A stretch of DNA of 25,741 nt from a virus: positions 1-25,741 of IMG/VR virus record IMGVR_UViG_3300030109_006383; one strand, written 5' to 3'. The position numbers and the translations under genes were made by a program. A model generated the notes under the pieces. The model was not told where the DNA came from. It ran no database searches and saw only the letters and a program-made list of their open reading frames with translations. Position 1 is the stretch's first letter. Every line of letters starts with the position of its first letter. Of the stretch, positions 1-6,553 are shown piece by piece.

Positions 1-232
1 TCGGAATCTCCAACTTGTCCCAGTTCCTCAAGTTTCCTTTCGGCGTAATCACCACCAACGCATCGATCTTGCCTTCATCAAAAAGTATTGCAGCATTGTC
101 CAACAACACTTTGGACTTGCCCAAACCCATTTCCAAAAAGTACGCATACTCTTGGCGGTGCACGGATCGCTGTAAGCTTTTTATTTGGTGCTCGTAAGGC
201 GTTGTTTTAAAAGGGTATTCTTCAAAGTTCAT
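1..232 (-). CDS. SNF2/DEAD-like helicase, N-terminal fragment (runs off left edge)
   Basis: This is the first 77 codons of a gene with no stop before the window edge. The start ATG (230-232) overlaps the TGA of the upstream gene as ATGA, which implies translational coupling. The protein begins with a Q-motif-like stretch (TPYEHQ, residues 11-16), then a Walker A loop EMGLGKSK (34-41), then a motif Ia-like ITPKGNLRNW (62-71). This order and spacing is that of superfamily 2 helicases and fits the SNF2-like group best because of the MGLGKS loop. Phage members of that group are thought to remodel or unwind DNA during replication, recombination or restriction evasion. Walker B and the C-terminal helicase domain lie outside the window, so the exact subfamily is an inference. 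A truncated pseudogene cannot be excluded. Confidence 0.85.
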   Translation of the reverse strand, partial: MNFEEYPFKTTPYEHQIKSLQRSVHRQEYAYFLEMGLGKSKVLLDNAAILFDEGKIDALVVITPKGNLRNWDKLEIP

Positions 233-711
233 GTCCACCACTCCGGTTTTTCTCTACCTTTTTCCCATTTCGCGTAGGTTTTTTCATTGATGCAGTAGTT
301 TCTGTACGCCTTGACTGGATCTTCGTCTTTGTATTGATCCGGCATGGCCTGTGCAATGGGAGTCATGCCGTTTAAAGGTATGTTTCCTGGAATCTGTGCC
401 AAAGCAGTAAACAGTTTGTCCACGCTTTTGTGTGTTTTGCCGTAACGAAAACTGTATTCATCGCCCAAAGCCAAGAAGTGTTTGTACAGCCACCTGTAAT
501 TACTGTGCGTTGCTCTGGTCCAAATCGTGCAAGGGTGATTTAGATAAGCTTTCTTGTAAAGACCCACCTCGTCTGCGTATTCATCGCCGTCCAACTCTCG
601 GTGCGCGGTGCACAACATTTGAGCCGTTTCAAGGGGCATCTTGACCAACATCTTATCAGGCTGTGCTTGGGCTGATTGTATTGGACAACTGTCAAAGTAA
701 AAGATGTTCAT
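229..711 (-). CDS. Conserved phage protein of unknown function, 160 aa
   Basis: The frame is open up to 786, but the ATG at 709-711 is the likely start. It overlaps the TGA of the upstream gene as ATGA, and the 25 extra upstream residues are Arg-rich and would lie inside that gene. The protein starts MNIFYFD and contains KMPLETAQMLCTAHRELDG, NHPCTIW, DEYSFRYGKTHK, AQAMPD and DPVKAYRNY. I recognise this pattern from a widespread family of phage proteins usually left as hypothetical. The invariant-looking His, Asp and Tyr residues suggest a catalytic or nucleic-acid role, but I cannot assign one. There is no signal peptide or membrane segment. It is co-transcribed with the SNF2-like gene downstream. 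Confidence 0.85.
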   Translation of the reverse strand: MNIFYFDSCPIQSAQAQPDKMLVKMPLETAQMLCTAHRELDGDEYADEVGLYKKAYLNHPCTIWTRATHSNYRWLYKHFLALGDEYSFRYGKTHKSVDKLFTALAQIPGNIPLNGMTPIAQAMPDQYKDEDPVKAYRNYCINEKTYAKWEKGREKPEWWT

Positions 712-995
712 TCTTCTGCCTCCTCTTCCACGTCGTCGTATCCAACAATCTCTCTGGGATGAATGGCATCGTATTCCTTTAACCAAGATTCTTCCTGTGC
801 AGTCAAACGCCGACCGTATCTTTCGTGGTACGCACCCAACTGCTGCTGAAATCGAAGCAATTCATCCAAGTGATACGTTGTGAACACCGGAAGATCAAAG
901 CTCAATATAAACTCCTCCAGTTCTTGGTGCGCTTCGCTGAAATACTTGTTTTCTGCAAAAGCTTTTTGAAAGTCTTTTTTAGTTGCTTCACTCAT
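708..995 (-). CDS. Hypothetical acidic protein, 95 aa
   Basis: The ATG lies at 993-995 and overlaps the end of the upstream gene by 8 bases. The stop overlaps the next gene's start as ATGA. The protein is mostly helical in composition and ends in a strongly acidic tail (YDDVEEEAEE). I do not recognise the family. No transmembrane segment, metal site or DNA-binding motif is evident. The tight overlaps on both sides are the main support that it is a real gene of the left operon. Small acidic phage proteins in early operons are often host-interaction or DNA-mimic proteins, but that is only a possibility here. Confidence 0.75.
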   Translation of the reverse strand: MSEATKKDFQKAFAENKYFSEAHQELEEFILSFDLPVFTTYHLDELLRFQQQLGAYHERYGRRLTAQEESWLKEYDAIHPREIVGYDDVEEEAEE

Positions 996-1179
996 AGAAA
1001 CTCTCCCGAAGACGCTCCTCTGCGATCTTTACTTTAATGTCGTCTCGTTCATCGTCTGCATGAAGGCTATGTTCCTTGGCCAATGTATTTATTTTGTCGT
1101 CCAATAAACCTTTCTCGTCTTCATCGTCTATGTCTTGATAGATCAACTCCATGACGTAATCGTAGTAGTCATTACTCAT
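988..1179 (-). CDS. Small acidic hypothetical protein, 63 aa
   Basis: The frame is open back to 1233, but that outermost codon is TTG and the extension overlaps the upstream gene. The ATG at 1177-1179, one base after the upstream stop, gives MSNDYYDYVMELIYQDIDD and is preferred. The product is rich in Asp, Glu and Lys, predicted all-helical, with a tyrosine-rich N-terminus. No family is recognised. It overlaps the following gene by 8 bases, so it is probably translated by coupling within the left operon. Confidence 0.7.
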   Translation of the reverse strand: MSNDYYDYVMELIYQDIDDEDEKGLLDDKINTLAKEHSLHADDERDDIKVKIAEERLRESFYE

Positions 1180-1180
1180 A

Positions 1181-1492
1181 TCAATACCCGTCTTTATTGT
1201 TGACGCTAAAAACAAACGAAGCTCTTTCATCAAAAGAAAGGTGTCTTTTTACATACTCAGAATTTTCATAGTCAATAATAGGATGCCCGTATTGGTTTTT
1301 GACCATTCTTCCATTTTTGTGTTTTTTGTAAACAGGGTCCAGTTCACGATATTCCACTTCCACGATACCTTCCGATAACACACAGTTCTCGGAGAAAATA
1401 TCCAAGTTTACATCCATCTTGTAGTTTTCTTTTAAATACAGCTCAAGGGCTTCTACGACTTCATAATAATGTACTTTAACTTCTACGCTCAT
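1181..1492 (-). CDS. Hypothetical protein, 103 aa
   Basis: The chosen start is the ATG at 1490-1492, which overlaps the upstream TGA as ATGA. The frame extends to 1522, but this would add ten residues inside the upstream gene. The product is soluble, with alternating strand-like and charged segments (SVEVKVHYYEVVEALELYL at the start, then VEYRELDPVYKKH). No known motif, signal peptide or membrane helix is seen. It is part of the left minus-strand operon, with the next gene starting 1 base beyond its stop. The function is unknown. Confidence 0.72.
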   Translation of the reverse strand: MSVEVKVHYYEVVEALELYLKENYKMDVNLDIFSENCVLSEGIVEVEYRELDPVYKKHKNGRMVKNQYGHPIIDYENSEYVKRHLSFDERASFVFSVNNKDGY

Positions 1493-1752
1493 TGTTTTTC
1501 CCCAATAGAAACGCTTAAACATTTTTGTAATATATTGTTATTGGTTTCTTTATGTGGATTTTTAGGCAGATCAAATATTTCTCCATTTTCAATGTCCACA
1601 ATCTTTTGATCCTTGAACCTAAATGGGCTATCGTCCGCATGGTAAACCGTAATGAGATCATGCATATCATTGCTTTCTGCATATATTTCCATACAACCCA
1701 CCTTAATTCTTATGTGGTGCTCGTTTTGTTCTACTTTGCATTCATCTTTCAT
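1489..1752 (-). CDS. Hypothetical protein, 87 aa, first gene of the left operon
   Basis: The ATG at 1750-1752 is preceded by a GAGAAG Shine-Dalgarno-like stretch about 5 bases upstream. A sigma70-like promoter ends about 35 bases upstream. The product has a hydrophilic N-terminus, then IRIKVGCMEIYAESND, which reads as a beta-hairpin, and no membrane segment. No family is recognised. As the promoter-proximal gene of an operon leading to a helicase, it may be an early-expressed protein, but no function can be inferred from sequence. Confidence 0.75.
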   Translation of the reverse strand: MKDECKVEQNEHHIRIKVGCMEIYAESNDMHDLITVYHADDSPFRFKDQKIVDIENGEIFDLPKNPHKETNNNILQKCLSVSIGEKQ

Positions 1753-1787
1753 TGTTCTTCTCGTGTATAAAATTAATTTGTATGGGA

Positions 1788-1816
1788 AGTATAGTTGTCT
1801 TAATATTATAGGTCAA
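1788..1816 (-). promoter_or_regulatory. Sigma70-like promoter driving the left operon
   Basis: On the minus strand TTGACC (1811-1816) is followed after exactly 17 bases by TATACT (1788-1793). This is close to the consensus TTGACA-17-TATAAT. Transcription would begin near 1781 and give a leader of about 29 bases before the ATG at 1752. The location at the only divergent gap in the window supports it. Confidence 0.65.
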
Positions 1817-1873
1817 GCTTTTTATAAGTCTTAAAATAAATTTGCTTTTGGTCCGTGTTTCGTTTACCATCGT

Positions 1874-1902
1874 TTTACAAATCACACTAACGGTTATATA
1901 GA
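1874..1902 (+). promoter_or_regulatory. Sigma70-like promoter driving the replication operon
   Basis: TTTACA (1874-1879) is followed after 17 bases by TATAGA (1897-1902), matching 5 of 6 and 4 of 6 consensus positions. Transcription would begin near 1909, giving a leader of about 58 bases that contains the two alternative hairpins. The -10 box lies inside an inverted repeat, so the promoter is probably controlled by a DNA-binding protein. Confidence 0.55.
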
Positions 1903-1908
1903 AACCGT
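1890..1908. promoter_or_regulatory. Inverted repeat over the rightward -10 box, candidate operator
   Basis: ACGGTT (1890-1895) and AACCGT (1903-1908) form a perfect 6-base inverted repeat with a 7-base spacer. It encloses the -10 hexamer at 1897-1902. A dimeric repressor bound here would block polymerase. No regulator is encoded next to it. The arms differ from the AT-rich palindrome upstream of the small regulator at 8466, so the binder is unknown. Confidence 0.45.
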
Positions 1909-1919
1909 ATAAACAAAGT

Positions 1920-1960
1920 GACCAGAAGACTGCGGGGTTTTCTGGTCGCACACCAGAGGA
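1920..1960 (+). promoter_or_regulatory. Leader RNA with two mutually exclusive hairpins covering the ribosome binding site
   Basis: GACCAGAA (1920-1927) pairs perfectly with TTCTGGTC (1940-1947). Alternatively TCTGGT (1941-1946) pairs with ACCAGA (1952-1957) across a 5-base loop. That second stem extends by two G-U pairs and one A-U pair through 1958-1960 and so covers the Shine-Dalgarno AGAGGA at 1955-1960. The two stems share one arm and cannot coexist. The first leaves the start at 1967 open and the second closes it. Confidence 0.45.
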
Positions 1961-1966
1961 AATAGA

Positions 1967-2545
1967 ATGAAGAACGAACCAATCGTAGACCTTTTTGAAA
2001 AGGCGACCGAACGCAAAGTCACTAAACTAGACGACTCCCAACTTAAATCCTTGAGCGAAAGCATTGACCAACTGCTTCGAATTGGCGGAGAAATCGGCAA
2101 CACCGAGGAACTGCTCCGCAAACTCAGAGAACAATACCGACAGCTTTCCGAAGAAGCGCTTCCAGAAAAACTTGCGCAGATCGGCATGAAAGAACTGCGT
2201 CTGGAAGACGGTTCTAAGATCACAATAGATAATTTTTATTCCACTCGCATCACCGAGAAAAACAAAGAAGCCGCACACCAATGGCTGCGCGACAACGGCC
2301 ACGGCGACATCATCAAGAACGCTGTTACGGTTTCTTTCGGAAAAGGTGAAGACGAAATGGCCCTCGAACTCATGGAAGGGCTACAAAATCAAGGACACCT
2401 GCCTACGCAAAAGGAGGCTGTCCACCCATCCACCCTCAAAGCGTTCGTTAAAGAACGAGTTGAAAGTGGCGACACTGCGTTCAATCTCGACGTACAGAAA
2501 CAATTTTCTTTGTACAAAGGGAAACGGACGAAAATAACTAAATAA
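1967..2545 (+). CDS. Coiled-coil phage protein of unknown function, 192 aa, first gene of the replication operon
   Basis: The ATG is preceded by AGAGGA six bases upstream. The N-terminal half (about residues 20-75) is Leu/Glu/Lys/Gln-rich with heptad-like spacing, suggesting a coiled coil. The C-terminal half has strand-like patches (LEDGSKITIDNFYSTRI) and a basic end (YKGKRTKITK). Proteins of this shape sit just upstream of the ssDNA-binding gene in several marine phages, so a role in replication or recombination is plausible. I do not recognise a catalytic motif. It lies 23 bases before the next gene and shares its transcript. Confidence 0.85.
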   Translation: MKNEPIVDLFEKATERKVTKLDDSQLKSLSESIDQLLRIGGEIGNTEELLRKLREQYRQLSEEALPEKLAQIGMKELRLEDGSKITIDNFYSTRITEKNKEAAHQWLRDNGHGDIIKNAVTVSFGKGEDEMALELMEGLQNQGHLPTQKEAVHPSTLKAFVKERVESGDTAFNLDVQKQFSLYKGKRTKITK

Positions 2546-2568
2546 TATAAATAAGAAAGGAAGAAAAA

Positions 2569-3345
2569 ATGGCTACGAAAAAGCAAGATAATATGTTGTC
2601 TCTTTTTGAAGACAACGCAGGTGCCGGTATCGGCGAAATTAGTGCGGATGATTTAGCGACTCCGCGTATCTCCATAGTGCAGGCGATGAGTCCGCAAATT
2701 AAGAAATCAAGTCCAAAGTACAGTCCAGACGCCAAAGTTGGCGACATGATGTTCACGGCAACCAATACGTTCGTGGACGGCGATGAAGGCATACGCTTTC
2801 TGCCGGTTTTCTATGATCGAAACTACGTTGAGTGGAAAATGGGACGTGAGGGCTTTGTTGGAGTACACCCACTAAACACGCCACTGATGGCACAAACCAC
2901 AAGAGACGCGAGCTACAACGACGTACTGACCAAACCCGATGGAAGCACTACGATTTTGCAGAACACTGCAAATCACTACGGCTTTGCTGAAATCAACGGT
3001 GAGCTACAGCGTTGTGTCATAAACATGTCCCGTTCACAACTTAAAGTTTCGAGAGCGTGGATTGGTTTAATCAACGGAACACGAATGAATGGCGCCAAAG
3101 GAGACTTTACTCCTCCGTCATACTCTCATTGGTATGTGGTAAGAAGCGTAGAGATTGAAGGCGCTAAAGGTTCTTACTACAACTTTGCGGTTACGCAAGA
3201 ACGCCCGTTGAATAACAAAGAGGCGGAGCTTTTTGAAGAAGCACAAGAGTTTTCTTCGTTTTGTGAAAAAGGCGGGATGCAGCCCGTACTACCCAGAGCG
3301 GAGCAGAACGCACAAGCAATAGAGGACCAGTCTACAGATTGGTAA
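2569..3345 (+). CDS. Probable phage single-stranded-DNA-binding protein, 258 aa
   Basis: The ATG follows a GGAAG ribosome binding site. The protein has a short disordered N-terminus, then a region of mixed strands (IRFLPVFYDRNYVEWKMG, about residues 74-92; later a second beta-rich part around residues 170-215). It ends in an acidic tail with a terminal aromatic residue (DQSTDW). An acidic C-terminal tip ending in an aromatic is typical of SSB and gp2.5-like proteins, where it docks partner replication enzymes. Its place between the leader gene and the primase agrees with that role. The OB-fold itself cannot be shown by eye, so the assignment is an inference from composition, tail and context. 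Confidence 0.6.
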   Translation: MATKKQDNMLSLFEDNAGAGIGEISADDLATPRISIVQAMSPQIKKSSPKYSPDAKVGDMMFTATNTFVDGDEGIRFLPVFYDRNYVEWKMGREGFVGVHPLNTPLMAQTTRDASYNDVLTKPDGSTTILQNTANHYGFAEINGELQRCVINMSRSQLKVSRAWIGLINGTRMNGAKGDFTPPSYSHWYVVRSVEIEGAKGSYYNFAVTQERPLNNKEAELFEEAQEFSSFCEKGGMQPVLPRAEQNAQAIEDQSTDW

Positions 3346-3361
3346 ACAAAAACTGCTAGCG

Positions 3362-3406
3362 CAAGGGTCTTTCTATACCTATGGTAAACCCCCAGAGAGG
3401 CCCTTG
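3362..3406 (+). promoter_or_regulatory. Intergenic hairpin before the primase, possible pseudoknot with its ribosome binding site
   Basis: The 13 bases at 3362-3374 pair with 3394-3406 with two G-U wobbles, enclosing a 19-base loop. The loop ends in CCCCC (3389-3393). The primase Shine-Dalgarno contains GGGG (3415-3418), which could pair with it in an H-type pseudoknot. There is no T-run after the stem, so it is not a standard terminator. The gap between the two genes is 78 bases, unusual in an otherwise tightly packed operon. Confidence 0.45.
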
Positions 3407-3423
3407 TCAGCAAAGGGGCATAA

Positions 3424-5022
3424 GTGAAAGAATTAGCAGTAGAATTTATGGAAACATTCGCCGGATTGGAAAGAGCGTATGGTATCTATGAAATTCGCGG
3501 CACCAAACAAACAGCGAAAGGCACGAAGAAAGACGGCAGAGGACGAACACTGCAAGAACCCCTGTCCCTGGTCCACTGGCAGAATCACTTAAACGGACAA
3601 ACCTCCATTGGTGTCATACCCATCACTGACGACGAAACCTGTCAATGGGGTTGCATAGACGTTGACGAATATCCGGTTGACATCGATCACCTACAAAAAC
3701 TCATTGCAGACATGTCACTGCCCTTGGTCCCCTGTATGACTAAATCGGGCGGAGTACACTTGTTTTTGTTTACACAGAACCCTGTGCCTGCATACAAATT
3801 TAAAACCAAGCTCGAAGAGATTGCCGCCGCCATGGGGCGCACACAAGACGAGATCTTTCCCAAACAATACCAATGGGCCAAACAACTGCCCAAGGAAAAA
3901 CAAACAGGAAACTGGTTGAACATGCCTTATTTTGGTGGACAAGAAACCACACGCTACGGAATAAACAAACAAGGAGAAACACTGTCTCCCGAAGAATTCA
4001 TCCAAGTTGTTAAGAAAGCCGCAATTACGGAACAACAGCTTGACAAACTAAAACCCATAAAGAAAAGCCGAAAGGCTAACGGGGAGGGCTCGAAAGAGTC
4101 TTTCTGGGACCAAGCGCCGCCGTGTTTGGTACACATGAAGCTAAACGGGATACCTGAAGGCACCCGCAACGACGCTCTTTTCTCTTACGGGGTACTCTTT
4201 AGAAAGATGCACCCTGAAAGCGATGAGTGGCGCGACAAACTTCAGGAAGTGAACAAAGCAGCGTGTCACAAGCCCCTGTCACACTCTGAGTTGAACGCTT
4301 TAATGAATAGTTTGGAGAAGTCCGACTATCGTTATAAGTGTACCACACCTCCTTTGGTAAACCATTGCCAAAGCGGCGTTTGCGTTACAAAAAGGTACGG
4401 CATTGATGCCTCTGAAAAAGAGGTGGCTTTGACTGGACTTAGAAAGTATCTGACGGACCCTCCCTTATGGCACCTAGACATAGAAGGACAAACCTTGGTC
4501 CTCGAGACGCGGCAACTTCACAACTTTTCTTTGTACCAACAACGGTGCATGGAAGTGCTCAATGTTTGCCCACCTGATTTAAAAAAGAAAGACTGGGTGA
4601 TGAAACTCAACACGCTTTTGCAAGACGTACAAGAAATTGAGGTGCCACCGGATATGACAAAGGCGGGCTTGTTGCAAGATGCGATCATAGAGTTTTGCAA
4701 AAACACAGAGTCTTCTGCTCGAGTGGCCGTTGCCGCAGGGGCTGTTTATAGAAGCGAAGAAACAAAACCACAAGAATGGTGGTTTCGTGGGCGAGATTTG
4801 GTAAAGTATATTAAGGACTTCAAAAACATGAAGACCATAAGAGACGCAGAGATTTTTAACGAGTTGAAGGAACTGGGGGCTCACACGGCGACGAAATATA
4901 TTGACAAGGGGGCCGGCGCTACTTCCATCTGGATTCTCGAGACACAAGAAGAGTCTAACTTAAACGTCAGTGCGAAAGATTTTAAGCTCAACAAACCCAA
5001 AAAGGATTGGGAAGATGAGTAG
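3424..5022 (+). CDS. Archaeo-eukaryotic-type (AEP) primase, 532 aa
   Basis: The start is GTG with AAAGGGG just upstream. The N-terminal domain carries the AEP catalytic pattern: motif I CIDVDEY with Asp79 and Asp81, motif II SGGVHLF with His112, and a motif III region GNWLNMPY (162-169). The middle domain has GIPEGTRND (242-250) and four cysteines (Cys234, Cys306, Cys315, Cys320) ending in the pattern HC-x4-C...YGI. That is seen in AEP primases with a zinc or Fe-S-type C-terminal module. The last 200 residues are unassigned and probably mediate helicase or polymerase contacts. The enzyme would make primers, and possibly extend them, at the phage fork. Its closest relatives are likely the TOTE-like or phage primase-polymerases. 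The 3' end overlaps the helicase start. Confidence 0.85.
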   Translation: MKELAVEFMETFAGLERAYGIYEIRGTKQTAKGTKKDGRGRTLQEPLSLVHWQNHLNGQTSIGVIPITDDETCQWGCIDVDEYPVDIDHLQKLIADMSLPLVPCMTKSGGVHLFLFTQNPVPAYKFKTKLEEIAAAMGRTQDEIFPKQYQWAKQLPKEKQTGNWLNMPYFGGQETTRYGINKQGETLSPEEFIQVVKKAAITEQQLDKLKPIKKSRKANGEGSKESFWDQAPPCLVHMKLNGIPEGTRNDALFSYGVLFRKMHPESDEWRDKLQEVNKAACHKPLSHSELNALMNSLEKSDYRYKCTTPPLVNHCQSGVCVTKRYGIDASEKEVALTGLRKYLTDPPLWHLDIEGQTLVLETRQLHNFSLYQQRCMEVLNVCPPDLKKKDWVMKLNTLLQDVQEIEVPPDMTKAGLLQDAIIEFCKNTESSARVAVAAGAVYRSEETKPQEWWFRGRDLVKYIKDFKNMKTIRDAEIFNELKELGAHTATKYIDKGAGATSIWILETQEESNLNVSAKDFKLNKPKKDWEDE

Positions 5023-6553
5023 GACGTTCCGTACAATCAAGTATTTTGGACCCCCTGGAACCGGCAAAACCACTACACTACTTCGACAAATAGAGCAACA
5101 CCTAGACCAAGGAGTTGCTCCCGATCAAATTGCATTTATTTCTTTTTCTGTAAAAGCTGCAAATGAGGGGAAAGAACGGGCTCGAATGCGTTTTGGTTTA
5201 GACAAAGACGAATTGGTTTATTTTTGCACCAGCCACGCGTTTTGTAAAAGAGCCATGGGAATCACTCGAGTCATGGAAGGTGCTGATATTAAAGAGTTTT
5301 TAGAAAACTATAGTTTTCCCTTGACACAACACTATCACGGCAACACACGCAAGTCTTTGGAAGCCATGTTGGAAGACCCTTATTTTCAAATCATTGAAAA
5401 CGCCAAATCAAACTGCAACAGCGTCGGCGTAGAGCGACTTAAAACAGGGTTGAAACAAAGACAGAAAGTTGTGCCGTCTATGTTAGAACTGATTGATCGT
5501 GCGTGGGCACAGTACCGAGAAGAGCAAGGAATCTTCTCTTTTGCCGACATGATTCTTGAATTTATCAACAAAGGACGCGTTCCTCCTCTGCAAGTATTGG
5601 TGGTGGACGAGGCTCAAGACTTGGCAGAACTGAACTGGCGTCTGATAGAAAAGCTCATGTCCGTGGTCCCCGTTTCTTACATCGCGGGCGACGATGACCA
5701 AGCCATTTACGAATGGAACGGTGCACGTCCGGATCGGTTTATTGCCATGCAAGGAAACACCACGGTCCTCGATCAGTCGTTTCGAGTGCCCATACAGATA
5801 CACAAGGTGGCCGAGAAGATTGCCGGACGAATCAGTAACCGACAAGCCAAGACGTATTTACCCAGACCCGAAGAAGGCAGTTTAGAGCATTTGCATTCCG
5901 CAGAGTTCTTGCCTTTGGAAGAAGGAGAGTGGTTGATTCTTGCGTCTTGCGATTACATGTTGGACAAAAACCGCAAGCATCTGATTGATAAAGGCATTCC
6001 CTTTTCACACAACACCTTTCGTTACATTCCTTTTCCAATGATTCAAGCCATCGACGGGTGGAAAAAATTAAACAGAGAGCACACTAAAATTACAGTGGGG
6101 GAACTGGAAACGGTTTACAGATACCTTACAAAGAACGAAGTCAGAAGAGGGTTTTTATCTGCTCCAGGAAAAGAAGAAGACAAACAAAGAACGCTTTCTA
6201 AAAAAGAAGTGGTCAGCGCCTTCGGTCTTGCCGAAGAGTGTTTGGGGCGCTCATGGGAAGAACAGTATGCGAAAAAGATCAACGAAGAACGAAGAGCATT
6301 TATTAAAAAAGCATTTAAAAACAATGAAGATTTATACGGTGAACCGCGTGTTGCTTTATCGACAATACACAAAGCAAAGGGGGGAGAGGCAGACAATGTT
6401 GCGATATTGTTAGACCTATCCCCCGCACAAAAGCTTAACGCTGTTCTTAATGCAGACAGTTTGCATCGACAATTTTATGTCGCGGTGACTCGAGCAAAAG
6501 AAAATCTTTTCCTTATTAACGCACAAAACGAGAGTTTAAAATATGGCCTTTAA
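5015..6553 (+). CDS. UvrD/PcrA-like superfamily 1 DNA helicase, 512 aa
   Basis: The ATG at 5015 overlaps the end of the primase by 8 bases and has AAAGGA just upstream. The frame extends to 4970, but the extra 15 residues lie within the primase and are not needed. All core SF1A motifs are visible: Walker A GPPGTGKT (12-19), Walker B VVDEAQD with Asp198-Glu199, motif III GDDDQAIYEWNGA, motif IV-like QSFRVP, motif V STIHKAKGGEAD and motif VI YVAVTRAKE with Arg493. It should be a 3'-to-5' ATP-driven DNA translocase. It is shorter than UvrD (about 720 aa) because the accessory domains are reduced. No DnaB-type hexameric helicase is seen, so this may be the fork helicase. It overlaps the polymerase by 11 bases. 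Confidence 0.93.
   Translation: MSRTFRTIKYFGPPGTGKTTTLLRQIEQHLDQGVAPDQIAFISFSVKAANEGKERARMRFGLDKDELVYFCTSHAFCKRAMGITRVMEGADIKEFLENYSFPLTQHYHGNTRKSLEAMLEDPYFQIIENAKSNCNSVGVERLKTGLKQRQKVVPSMLELIDRAWAQYREEQGIFSFADMILEFINKGRVPPLQVLVVDEAQDLAELNWRLIEKLMSVVPVSYIAGDDDQAIYEWNGARPDRFIAMQGNTTVLDQSFRVPIQIHKVAEKIAGRISNRQAKTYLPRPEEGSLEHLHSAEFLPLEEGEWLILASCDYMLDKNRKHLIDKGIPFSHNTFRYIPFPMIQAIDGWKKLNREHTKITVGELETVYRYLTKNEVRRGFLSAPGKEEDKQRTLSKKEVVSAFGLAEECLGRSWEEQYAKKINEERRAFIKKAFKNNEDLYGEPRVALSTIHKAKGGEADNVAILLDLSPAQKLNAVLNADSLHRQFYVAVTRAKENLFLINAQNESLKYGL

Noticed and set aside
1805-1810. Perfect TATAAT on the minus strand
   Set aside because: It has no acceptable -35 at 16-18 bases; the TTGACC-17-TATACT pair is better placed and fits both hexamers.
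1742-2302. Minus-strand frames over the control region and first replication gene
   Set aside because: They cross the divergent promoters and the clear plus-strand gene, start without ribosome binding sites and resemble nothing known.
4970-5014. Upstream extension of the helicase start
   Set aside because: The 15 extra residues lie in the primase gene, and the ATG at 5015 has a ribosome binding site and gives the typical helicase N-terminus.
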